Shown piece by piece: positions 49,975 through 61,343 of a stretch of DNA of 64,000 nucleotides (positions are counted from its first letter, which is position 1; each line of letters begins with the position of its first letter). A program made the translations under genes and the position numbers. The DNA comes from Hirudo medicinalis (Eukaryota > Annelida > Clitellata > Hirudinida > Hirudinidae). Under the pieces are notes generated by a model, which did no database searches, was not told where the DNA came from, and was given only the letters and a program-made list of their open reading frames with translations. The DNA is taken from contig MPNW01000218.1 in NCBI GenBank assembly GCA_011800805.1, forward strand, positions 52,285-116,284, given 5' to 3'.

Positions 49975-52545
49975 ATGTCGTCGGCCAAGGTCGCATTCCT
50001 GGCCTCGACCATTGGAGTTACCAGTGCACATACATTTATTAATTCTTTTGTCTGTTTTTAATTTGCTGATGCAACCATGGATCTTTGGTAACATCCTCGC
50101 ATTTTCATTGTCGTCATCTTCGTGGTCATCAAAATCACTATTGTATTTTATTATTTTGGATATTAAGTTTTCACTATTCTGAACCCTACATATAATCTTC
50201 ATTCAATAGCCTGCCTTTGCAACCCTTGAAGAGATCCTTTTTTGTCTTGGTTTAAAAACACCTTTTACTCAAAATTTGATTGATTGACTTATTTGCTTTT
50301 TATATCTGCTCCGTTGGTCGAGCAAATCAAATAGTTTATTTAACTCCTCTTACATCTCTTCTCTCTACAACCATGTCAAAAAGAGTTAAGAGCTCACGAA
50401 TGAAGCTCACACGACCTACTGACCCTTGCAAACCCTCGTCATCCGACAGGCTGGTTCGGGTCGGGTTCCCCCTCGGTAATTATTGTCGGAGTAGTTTTGC
50501 TGCTATCTGTTGTTGCATTGGAAGTCCCCTGCTGACCCTTGTTGTTGTTGCTGTTGCTGTTGTGTTGTGTTGCTGTTGTGTTGTTGTTGTGTTGTTGTTA
50601 TCGTCATCTGAAACTTAAGCAACTCTCTGACTCTTCTTTTTGTCCAAGGTGGTTTTTTTAATCTGAGAAATTATTTTTAGAAATTTTTTTTTTATCTAGA
50701 ACTTCTGTGACGGATCGACCTTATCTTTTGTTTGGAATTCTTTTTTTTTATATTTGTACGACGTCATATCGGCCAACTTGTCGTCGTCTCATGTCAGCTT
50801 CTCAGAAGGGAGACCAATTTTGAACTTTAACCTTTGCCTCTGGATTTTGACCCTGGAGAAGGTCGCCATTACTTTAGACTTACTCTCCTCTGTGAGTGAT
50901 TTAGGCTTTTCGATTTTTTTTTTCGATTCGTTTTTGTTTGTGTTTTTTTTATTATTATTTTAATAATTTTATTTCAATCGTTTTTTTTTCTAGGTTGATT
51001 TGTTTGCATCGCTCGGTACTTGACAATTGAGTATTATTAGTCTAATAACTGTCGAGCAACGTCTGACGTCGTCCAAGTCATCGTCATGTGTTGGTTTCAC
51101 AAACACCAGTGTCGCGAAGTGGCTTTCGTCGTGTTGCGATGGAGAGGGAAGGATGCTACAATAGTGCTTCTGTTCGTGATGACGAAGACGAGGATGGCGT
51201 CGTATCCATGATAGTGTCTGTTGCAGTATTACAGTGGTCGGTATTATTGGAAGAATTCTTTGTCTTACAGCCAGGCCTTCTTCCTGGAGCTCGCACGATG
51301 TGGTGGCCTGTCTTTAGTCGTGTCTGTTAAGTCCACCGACTTCTAGTGCCAATTCTGTTCGCTTGCATTTGCTAGCGTCGCTAATGTCATCTAATCCAAC
51401 ATTGGCTTGACATGACGTTCAAGTTAGTTCATTGCTGATTGTCGCGTCAAAACAATTTTCAGCCAAATATTTGCTTGGTATTCGCGCCTTGGATCTTTGC
51501 TAGGGGAGTAAATCCCATGTTCCCTGTAGGGGAGAAAGGTTCTGTTCAGGCTTAGGAGCGTCTGCACTGTTACCGATTTGTAAAGTGCTTGGTATTTGAT
51601 GTTATCAACGTCGTCGTTCTGGTCTTACATCGCTGCTGATAGAATTGGAGCGAGTTTAGCTGCAGATGCCATAATATCTTCTAGATTGCTTTGTAGATGG
51701 ATTTTCACGCAGTCGAGAAGTCATTTAGTAATTAACAGCTCGCACGGACTTTGACGGCTTCATTGCTGACGCCAAGCTCAAGTCGATCCAAGTATGGATT
51801 CTGTTCTATTGCTTGGGACACTAGAACTTTTATTCGTATCATTCAGCATTTTATACGAAGTCAAATCGACAGACCTTCTCAACATCCGTCTCTAAATTAG
51901 CCGTTTGGCTTCGTTTTTCAGTTTGTTTAACTCTTCAATTACGGTCTTGGGAAGGTGGTCGGGATATGCGGTTTTGGTTTGCGGGCAGATGAAATGCTGT
52001 GTAAATTGGGCGGTGTGGGTTAGCAGGAGATTCCATTTCGACCGTTGGTCTCTAAGGTATGGTCTGAACACACTTTAAATGGAGTGGGGGTCTGGTTAGG
52101 TAGAATTGTTGAGGATTCCAGCGGTTTTGCCGATCGATTTAATCTTGTGCTTGATGTGATTAAAAAAATTTTGTTTGTTGAAAATTGATTTCGTTGATTT
52201 TATTTTGTTGATTCTAAAGTGCAGAAATCAGTATAAAACCCGTCGATATAAGAAACGCAATTCTGAATTTCATATGTTTTTTATAAGTTAATGCAGCTAA
52301 AATGGCCAAATTTATCAACATTTACAGCAGCTTAATATTCTGTTATTTTTTCTTGGCAATATTGTTGAATATTATTAACAACAACATTATCGCTCAGCGA
52401 CGTGATTCTGATAGAGCGATTTGGATTACAAAACATCTCGGCTGTTCATTGGTAGATTACAATTTGATTTATAACTCGTTTTATTTGTTAATTAGATTGA
52501 AAGCTTACAAAATAGTATTTTGATTCAGATACTCATTCAAAAAAT
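49975..52545. other. 2.6-kb region between ELOVL and RRP5
   Basis: No gene recognised. It has a TGTTG-rich tract at ~50530-50600, several T-runs, and scattered short frames. On the minus strand a 60-codon open stretch (51892-52074) looks protein-like but has no known relatives and ends in a stop. The plus-strand frame at 52302-52523 is AT-driven and unrelated to the RRP5 start at 52546. Confidence 0.45.
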
Positions 52546-55500
52546 ATGAAGAAATCTGTCTACGTTGATGACAGTTTCCCACGCGACTTCACAGGTGATA
52601 AAACTGAGTCTAAAGATATCAAAAAAGGCCGTAAGAGGCCGGCCGGAGATCTAGAAAATGAGGACGAAAACATACTTCCAGTTCCTAAAAAGCAAAAGAC
52701 TGGGGACAAAAGTAAAAATGATATCAGACAGAAGCCCCTGAGCTTCCATTTGCAAAAGGATCTTTTGATTCTTGGATGTGTCAACGAAATCAAAGATTAC
52801 GAAGTCCTGGTGACGTTGCCAGATGGCATGAAAGGAGTATTACCAATTACTGATATCTCTGAAGCTTACACGCAAAAACTGCAGCAACTGGCTTCAGGAG
52901 ATGGAATGATGGATGAAGATGACGACAAACTTCTGAGCTTGCATAACATTTTTCACCCCGGATCACTTGTGAGGTGCTGCATCACAGACCTGGACACCTC
53001 CTCGAAGAAGAAGGCCATTACTCTCAGCATCAATCCAAAGCTTGTTAACAGGGAGTTGGTAGAAATCAAGGACAAAACCACAATCTCAGGTGCCATTTCC
53101 AGCCTGGAAGATCACGGATTTGAAATTGACGTTGGAATCAGCGGAATGAAGGCTTTCCTGTCAAAACAAGAAGTCTCCGAGTTCATGGAGAAGAACAAGG
53201 ACTTCCCAGAAAACATCGATTTCTCAATAGGCTCCTACCTGACCTGCCTGGTGCAGATGAAGAAGAATGAGAAGAAAGTCATCAGTCGAGTCGTTTCTCT
53301 GACGCTCAACCCAAAGAAGGTGGGCTCTGCAAGGCACACGGAAAGCGCTCTCCACACGCTTCTTCCAGGAGTGGTTGTGAATTGCACCGTTGATTCCAAA
53401 GTGGAGGCCGGCATTGTCGTCCAGTTCGGAAACAACAGTACAGGTTCGTTTTGCAGGACGAGGTTTCTTGAAATTGATTTGAATTGTTCTACGTGTTCTT
53501 CTTGTTAGAAGGATGACAGCTGGTGTACGATCTCGAACAATGCGTATATGTAATATTATTTCTAACGAGTGACAATAATTTAATTTATAGCTTTTTTACT
53601 ACATCATGGCATTATTATCTTGTAGAAAGTCACTTTTTCTCTAATCTAATTTGTAATGATTGCTATTTATTACATTTTAATTAGTATCAATTATTATGAC
53701 AACGTGATTTTATTGCATTATGAAATTTAAAAATATCAAATGTTGCAGGCATCATATTCAACAACAACCTAGAAGGAGCCCAAGACAAGTACGAGATTGG
53801 TGATGAACTGACAGCAACAGTCTTGTACATCCAACCCAGCTCAAAAGTGGTAGTTCTGTCGCAACTGAAGCACCTGCAAAACCCGGCGGTCTACGAGAAT
53901 CCATTTCGCACCCTGGAGGTCGGAAACACCATGGAGGGGCAGGTGATCAAGGTCGTGCCGAAGGTCGGCATTTATTTGAAACTGGAAGGAAACGTCAAAG
54001 CCTTCGTCAAGAAGAACCAGGTCAGCGATAAAAATGCCGATTTGAAGAAATTCAAGAAGGGAGATAACCACAAGTGAGCGTTAAGGTTTTCAGTGGTCTT
54101 GCTGATAAATGCACGAGCAGCTTGCAACTGCGATGTTCTGTTGATTGATAACTTGCAATTATCGGAATGAAAACTAGCTACAAGGAATGTGTAAACGCTA
54201 GGACTCTCTAGAATTTTATTCAACTCTTACCAAGGGATTTGTTCTGAGTTATATTCTTACATATCTTGGTAAACATCATCTATTGAAATCGCGTTGCAAT
54301 TACTAATGCCCAATTTGGTGCAGGTGCCGAGTGATCGGATACGACTTCTTGAACCGCGTGGTCCTGGTGACGATGAAGGAGAGCCTCTTAAAGATGGCCT
54401 TCTTCAACTATCAGGACATTAAACTGGGGCAGGTCATTGCTTGCACTGTGAAGAAGCTCAACAGTACCGGCGCAATCGTCAAGGTGACCGGACGCATCTC
54501 GGGCCTCGTTCCCCGTCTCCACCTTTCCGACGTTCCCCTGACCAATCCGGAAAAGATGTTCAAGGTTGGCAGGGAGGTCAAGTGCAGGGTTCTTTCGGTC
54601 AACACGGAGGAATCCAAGATGGTCTTGACGCACAAGCAGTCCCTGCTGAAGCCAAAGAACCTCCTGCCCTATTCTTACGAGGAGATTGCGGTCAAGTCGT
54701 TGCTTACCGGATTTGTGGTGATGATCAAGTCCACCGGTCTGCTGGTGGCATTCGGTGGGGAGGTGAAGGGCTGGGTTCCAAAGAAGGATTTGAGTTACGA
54801 GATCATTGACAATCCCGAGAAGAAGTTCTACTTGGGGCAGGTAGTTGAGTGTAGGGTTAAGTTCTGCAACCCAGAAGAGACTAAGCTCGTGCTCTCGCTG
54901 AGACTCTCAGAGGAGAAGAAAAGGGTGGAGGTCAAAGGTCAGAAGGTGAAAGTTCAGGATGACAAAGACGAGGGACCAGAAAAAATGGAGCCAGAGGCAC
55001 CTCCAATGGAAGAAAACAAGGAGACTCCAGTCGTGAAGTGTGGAGAAGCGAAGCAAGAGAGAGAGACAAAATTGAAAGTCCTTGAACTTCCTTGTCAATT
55101 TAATTGGGAAAATTTGGAAGAGAACTCAGCCTTTGAGCCAATGGAGGAGGTGAGATTGCAATTTGTCAATAACGGTAGTTTAGGCTTTGATGACGTATGT
55201 TTTATTATTGGGAACTATGCTAAAGATCACTAAAATCGTACATTCTAGATTTTTCTAACCTCACTGCATAATTTATGAATCACTGATGGCCTTTTATGTT
55301 TTTTGATGTGGTACTTAAGATTGAAACTCATTGCAGCCTGAGAGGGAGATCAGCAAGAAGGTAAGAAACAACAACAAACTGAGCAAACAATCTCAAGAGA
55401 AACGGACGGAGCTGGAGAAGTTGACCCTCTTGGAGCCAAACAATTCTCAGAACTGGATCAACCTCATAGGATTTGAGATGGAGGAGGGTGACTTGGAAAA

Positions 55501-56200
55501 GGCAAGGGAGGTGTCTGATAGAGCCATTGCTTCCATATCATTTAGAGAAGAGCAGGAGAGGCTCAACGTCTCTCTGTGCCGACTCAACTTGGAACATTCC
55601 TTTGGGACTCCTGAATCACTGAAGAAATATTACTATGTCTGTTTGTCATCGTGTGATCCACTCAAAACTATGTCACACATGAGGGATCTCAAAGCTGGTG
55701 CAAAAGAATTCAATGAGGCTGTGGAAATTTGTAAGATGATGATCAAGAAGTTCAAAGACAATCCAGATGTCTGGGTGTCTTACGGACTGATACTGTATAA
55801 GTTTGGACAGTTGGAAAATGCCAGAGCATTGCTGAGAAGGTCTGTTGAACTACTGGAAGAGAAGAACCACGTCTTTGTCGCAACCAAATTTGCCCTGTTG
55901 GAGTCAGAGTATGGATCAGCTGACATGTCAGACACCATGTTTGAGAATATACTTAAGAACTTCCCTAAACGTACAGATATCTGGTCAATCTACATTGACA
56001 GATGCGTCAAGCTTTTGAGAGATGACCAGGCAAGGAATGTTCTGCGTAGAGCGACCAGCATAGAGCCGCCCTTGCCTGCCAAAAAGGCATCTTTTCTTCT
56101 GAAGAAATACATTTCTTTTGAAGAAGCTAGGGGATCTCCATTGATTGTTGATGAGCTTAAAGGCAGACTTGCTAAGATTACCAAAGAGGATGAGCAGTGA
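52546..56200 (+). CDS. pdcd11: RRP5/PDCD11 rRNA-processing protein, short form with six S1 domains
   Basis: RRP5 is a nucleolar factor needed for both 18S and 5.8S/25-28S rRNA maturation. Four exons (52546-53443, 53749-54073, 54324-55149, 55337-56200) join in frame to 970 aa; human PDCD11 has about 1870 and yeast Rrp5 about 1730. After a basic N-terminus come six S1 domains, which align with the first six of human (for example GCVNEIKDYEVLVTLPDGMK, ISSLEDHGFEIDVGISG, RISGLVPRLHLSDVPL, FGGEVKGWVPKKDLSYEI). An acidic linker (FNWENLEENSAFEP) then leads straight to the C-terminal HAT/TPR repeats (SFREEQERLNVSLCRLNLE, FPKRTDIWSIYIDRCVKLL). S1 domains 7 onward are missing; the join lies inside exon 3, so no hidden exon explains it. 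Confidence 0.9.
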
Positions 56201-56869
56201 TGACTTAAGATGTGTTATTTCAAATTTTGTCATTTTAAAATTAAATAATACTTCAAAAAATTGTGGTAATTAATTGCTATTTTGTTGCCTGTGCCTTTCG
56301 CATCGTCATTCGTTTATAATTATTCTTAGTGTTGTATTTCGGCGTTCTAGGCTTTTGTGAGTTCGTCGTCAAAATGTGGTTGGTAGCGGTGGTAACCCGA
56401 TAGCTGGGCTATTCCAAAAACTGTTCGTCGTTGCGAAACTTTATATCCGCATTTAACTGGAACTAATGAATAAAAAAGCCAATCTCGCCGAAAGAGTTGA
56501 AAATGCAATGCATGAAGCATTGTTTCATTTTTATTTAATTTTTTAGCATTTTTAAAAGTGGTTATTACAAATAAGTATTTTCTAAAATATTGTTTATTAA
56601 AAGACATCACCACTATGCCACGCAAGCTTTAAGTGCTGTTTACTTTTAACACTGTGTTTGGGACTTGGATTTGAGTGACGGCTTAAATTGTAGGCAATCG
56701 CATTATTAAGTAGGGTTTTTTTTAAAGATTTTGCATCCGGCGATTAAAACTGTGAACTCGTTTTTTTATTATTGTATCTCGGTGCAAACTTTGTACTAAG
56801 TTTTCTAGTACTGCAAGTCGCTTCTTATACGTTGATCTATTCACCGTACGAAGCAAGAGATAGATCGAC
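56201..56869. other. RRP5-DHDDS intergenic region
   Basis: RRP5 3' UTR and DHDDS promoter. AT-rich; no exon, repeat family or known element seen. Confidence 0.45.
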
Positions 56870-59450
56870 ATGTCGACCTGGTTTAAAGAGGGAGACAAAA
56901 AGTCATGGGCCCAGACGATTTGTGAAAATGTTTTAAAATGCGGACCTATTCCCCCTCATGTGGCTGTAATTATGGATGGCAATAGGCGGTTTGCAGAAAA
57001 AAACAATTACAAAAGAAACGTTGGTCACCTGCTTGGCTTCAACAAACTGACAGAGGTTTGCTTATGAGTGGTTATTACTTTATTTGATTCTCATATTCCT
57101 ATCGTGACATCGTTTTGGCATGTCACCCACATGTCATGTGGCTTTGTGATGCAGAGATGCTTAACTTTTTGGATTTTTGTAAATTCTGAATCACCATAAA
57201 TATAATATCATTTGCAATTTTGCAAATTGTCACATAGCTTCAGATCTTATCTTGATCTTACTTTACTCAGACACTAGAATGGTGCATGGCTCTGGGAGTT
57301 ACCGAAGTAACCTTGTATGCCTTCAGCATTGAGAACTTCAAACGCTCAAAGGAAGAAATTGACAGTCTCATGGAATTGGCCAGGCAGAAGTTTTCCTCTT
57401 TGCTTGCTGAAAAGTAAAACTATAAATCTCATGATAGTTCAATGAATGATTGCTCTAAGAAACACCTAAACCCTAGTTTACTTTTCCATATTTTGTATGT
57501 AACACAACAGAGTTTTAGGTTCTTTGATTTGTGCCAATGTTAGGAATTTAATTTCTATTGTGGTTTCTGGATATTCAGACTCATTAACAATGGTACCACA
57601 AAGATCTTTGTAAAAATAATTTTTAGTGTCTTTTTAAGCTATTGCATCTTAATTGGTCCATGACAATGATCTGATCAATTGTCCGGAGTTTATTCCTAAT
57701 CAATTCTCTCTTCTCATCGGTTAACCTGATTTTGCAGGGAGTTGATCGATCGGCATGGGCTATGCCTGCGAATAATTGGCAACATGGATTACCTGCCTGA
57801 GGACCTTCAAAAGCTTTTTGCTGAGGGAATACTGGCCACAAAACACAACAACAAGTTGGTCGTTCGATTGCTCCTGCATCGTCTATTGGCACAAAGTTAT
57901 GTCATCGCAATTATTATCTGTCGGGATATTAATTTAATTTTTTTTTTCAAACTCAATGTTAATGCTTTTGTAATTTTTTAAATGAATTATATTTCATGTC
58001 AATCCAGGGCTTTCCTGAACATCTGTTGCCCATACACATCCAGAGAAGAAATGACACATGCCATGAAACAATTGGCCAGAGGAGTCCAGCTGGGATTCAT
58101 CAATGAAAAGTGAGATTTTTAATGTGCATTCACTTGTTAGTCAGATAAGGTCGGGCCGTTGATGCTGGGTTCGAATCCAAGCTCAGACTTCTTGCCATAC
58201 CAGTTGACATGAATCTGACTGACTTGATATAGTTTCAGGAGAGGAATATTCGTGCTATGTCAGGGAATTAATTAGAAGTACGTCATAAATATCTGACTTG
58301 TGCTATTTTAATTCTAAATGTTTCTCTATTTTAGTGACATAGATGAAGAACTGTTTAGCAAGTGTCTCTATACCAGGAAATCCCCAGAGCCAGATATCAT
58401 CATCAGGACCTCTGGGGAAGTTCGACTTAGTGACTTCCTCTTATGGCAGGTTAGGCTTTTTTTTTTAAAGAATTATGTCACTATTACCCAGTTCATGAAT
58501 TACTAATGAATATGGTTCATTAAATTCTTAGAATGATTGCATAATGGCCATACTTTGGTGCTTCTAAGACATTGGCGAGATTGTGCTTGAAATTTAACTT
58601 GTAGGCATTTGCACTCATGTTGTTTATTCAAAAACTTAAGGACCCAGATAAGGTTCAAATCCAATTAATTTAAACTCAAGGTGTAGTGATTCAAAGTTTT
58701 TTCTAAAAAAATCACAATGACCACCTAAGGGAATCACATTTATGATTAGCATTCCTATTACACATGATTTTGTTGACTTTCCAGAGTTCCTATTCTGTAT
58801 TGTCCTTTTCGAGGGTCTTGTGGCCTGAATTCACACATTGGCATTTCTACCAGGGAATCCTATTTTACCAGCAGAACTTCCAAGCCGTCCAGGTATGTCA
58901 TAAAATAACTAACACATGTTTTTGGTGCCAAATTCTATTTTATAACTTTCTATTCTATAAATTTTGTTTGATATTGATTTTGAGGAATAAATGCCCATTC
59001 GTAGATCCTTAGGGAGACATATATTGTTAGCATTTAGAAAAGATGAAAATTTATTTTGGACTAATGTTGCTTTAGAAAGCCAAGATAGAAAGAGATGAGA
59101 GACGACGAGCAACCCGACTGGAGATGGACATGCTGGAGGCAAGAAGAAGACTTCAACCACCAGCCATGCAAACCAACAGCCAGGACTCGACCACTCTGCC
59201 ATGTTCATTGGCAATTCCAGAGCTCAACGACTCGACCACAGATTTGTCAACAGTTGTTTCTCAAGTAACCTCTGAAAGACTGAAAAGAGTTACAGAGTTT
59301 TTGAGCTTTATAGAAAATGACTATGATAGGCACATTACATCCCTAGTCTGTAAGGATGCCAAAGTTCTTCCCAATGGCATTCTTAACAAGTCAGATGTTG
59401 ACAGTGCAGAAAAGAGGAACTCCCTACCCATTGGTGAAGTCGTCGCATGA
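56870..59450 (+). CDS. dhdds: dehydrodolichyl diphosphate synthase subunit DHDDS
   Basis: DHDDS is the catalytic cis-prenyltransferase subunit that, with NUS1, makes the dolichol precursor at the ER. Exons 56870-57055, 57271-57413, 57738-57854, 58008-58109, 58335-58449, 58785-58892, 59076-59450 join in phase to 381 aa (human about 333). Catalytic and family motifs: [66 protein letters not shown] and [16 protein letters not shown]. After the enzyme core, a charged helix ([20 protein letters not shown]) is followed by ~75 extra Ser/Thr-rich residues not in the human protein. It begins 670 bp after RRP5 on the same strand. Confidence 0.95.
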
Positions 59451-59696
59451 TTTCACTCTATGTACATTTGACTCTGTAAATTTGATTCCCGATTTGTCAA
59501 GCAAAGTTTCAAGCTTTTAATGGTGTGGTCCTTTTTCGGTTTTATGGTGGAGGCTCAAATAGGTTCTCAAATTCTAGGCAAATCTAGGCTTTATTAGACC
59601 TCTTGTGAGGTCATGCACGTTTTTATACACTTATAAGTCCCTAGAATCGATGATAAAGTTTTCGTATGATCTTGGCAATTTTTAATTTGTGGCAAG

Positions 59697-59736
59697 AATA
59701 AATCTTTCAGAACAACGTGGAAACAAGCTCAATAAA
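59697..59736 (+). terminator. DHDDS poly(A) signals
   Basis: Two AATAAA hexamers, at 59697-59702 and 59731-59736, about 250-290 bp after the stop codon. Confidence 0.6.
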
Positions 59737-60397
59737 AAAAATTAGGAGTCATTATTCACTAAGATTCGGCTCAGGTACGATACCGGATTGGCTAACGGAT
59801 TGATCGCTGGTTAATCAGTCGCTAAAGTCATATTTTTTAAAGCCATTTTTATGGCTTCCTTTATTTTATAGTTTGTTATGTTATTGCTCCAAATGACGAT
59901 GGTCACGTAACCAGTGAGTCTAAATAAATGGCTGATGTTTCCTTGAATTATTATTATTTCTCTGACGAAATTCGTCACGTGCTGCCAGCATGTTATGGTG
60001 ATTTCTAAATAGGTTTAGACCGGATCAGCTAAAAGTTAAAGTGGGTGTTGTCAAACGTCCTGCTAACAGCTTAAAACACTAGTGAGCTTATATTGAAATG
60101 CAGTACCCATAGTCCCCGAGCAACTTGATTCATTTCTGCAATCTTTGGCAGGTCCCGTCAACTTCCTGAGCCTAATGATTTACGAGTTTGTCAATGACAG
60201 ATCGCAAGAAATGGTGAATCGCTAGTAGCAGATATGCTGTCTTCTTTATTCAAGATATTATCAAAATTGTACAAGCTAGGAAATCAGTAGGGCTTAGATT
60301 GTTGATGAGATGCGCCATGCCAGTTTCGGCAATCACCATTTTTGAACAATTAACCAAGGAAATTCTATGTCCTGCTTTAGGAAATATATGCCAATGG
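59737..60397. other. convergent region after DHDDS and the organizer gene
   Basis: Mostly 3' flank of both genes. TTTATT at 60245-60250 is AATAAA on the minus strand and could end the organizer transcript. No exon was recognised. Confidence 0.45.
60245..60250 (-). terminator. candidate poly(A) signal of the organizer gene
   Basis: AATAAA on the minus strand, about 150 bp after the stop codon at 60398. Confidence 0.45.
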
Positions 60398-61310
60398 CTA
60401 TACGCGTGTCACATTAGAAAATCCAGGATTCGTTCGAGAATTCAGCTCTCCGAAAGTCGTCTGCTCTAAAAACACGGCAGGAGCCAATCCACTTTTATCC
60501 TCAATTCTGAAATTGTTTTTGTCATTCAACTTTAGTTTCCAAAATTTTTTATATGTTTAATTCTTATATTTATTAATTTTTATATATGTTTAATTCTTAT
60601 ATTTATTAATTTTTATATATGTTTAATTTAAAACTTAATTTAAAATTTTTAACGATTAATTTAAATTTAGGTGGTTGTAACGACAAGGTTTAGTTAAGTT
60701 GTGATCTTGAAGTTCTGTTTTCTGTATATTGCATATAATAATATATATACTATATAATCAAACTCTGCTTTATTAAAAGTCATTCATTATCATTAAGTTA
60801 AAGTATAGTTTAACTCACTCGACCATCCACCACCCATCGTATCTCATATGAATAACATTCACCAAATCTCCTTCTTTGAAACTGATTTCATCGTCGTTAC
60901 AGGCTTCATAAGATTTTTTCGCCACAAACACTTGAGCTGTAGAAGGAATGCAAAATGATTACATTAATACTGGGAAATGAGCCCAACAGAAAATAAAAAA
61001 ATTTTTTCTTGTGGCAGACTATTTTTTTTAAAATAAATACGTTCATGCTTAAACGGGTTTTCACAAAAACATATAGCGGATAAATTGATTTACGGGTCTC
61101 CAAAAGGGCGGGCTCATCATCGGAATCGCCTTGGGGAAATTCGGGTTTGAGATAGGAACTTGGGAAACAGATGATTCTTTTCTTATATAGGATTTGCCAC
61201 CACCCTGAAGATACAGAATTACAAGTTGCTACTCACAAAGTTTATGTTATTTATCAAATTCATTGCGCATTATTTTATTTATTATTATGCATTATTAATA
61301 TTATTATTGC

Positions 61311-61343
<33 letters not shown>

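Noticed and set aside
58140..58200. B-box-like GGTTCGAATCC in a DHDDS intron, possible tRNA or SINE
   Set aside because: No A box at the right distance, no acceptor pairing and no tail seen.
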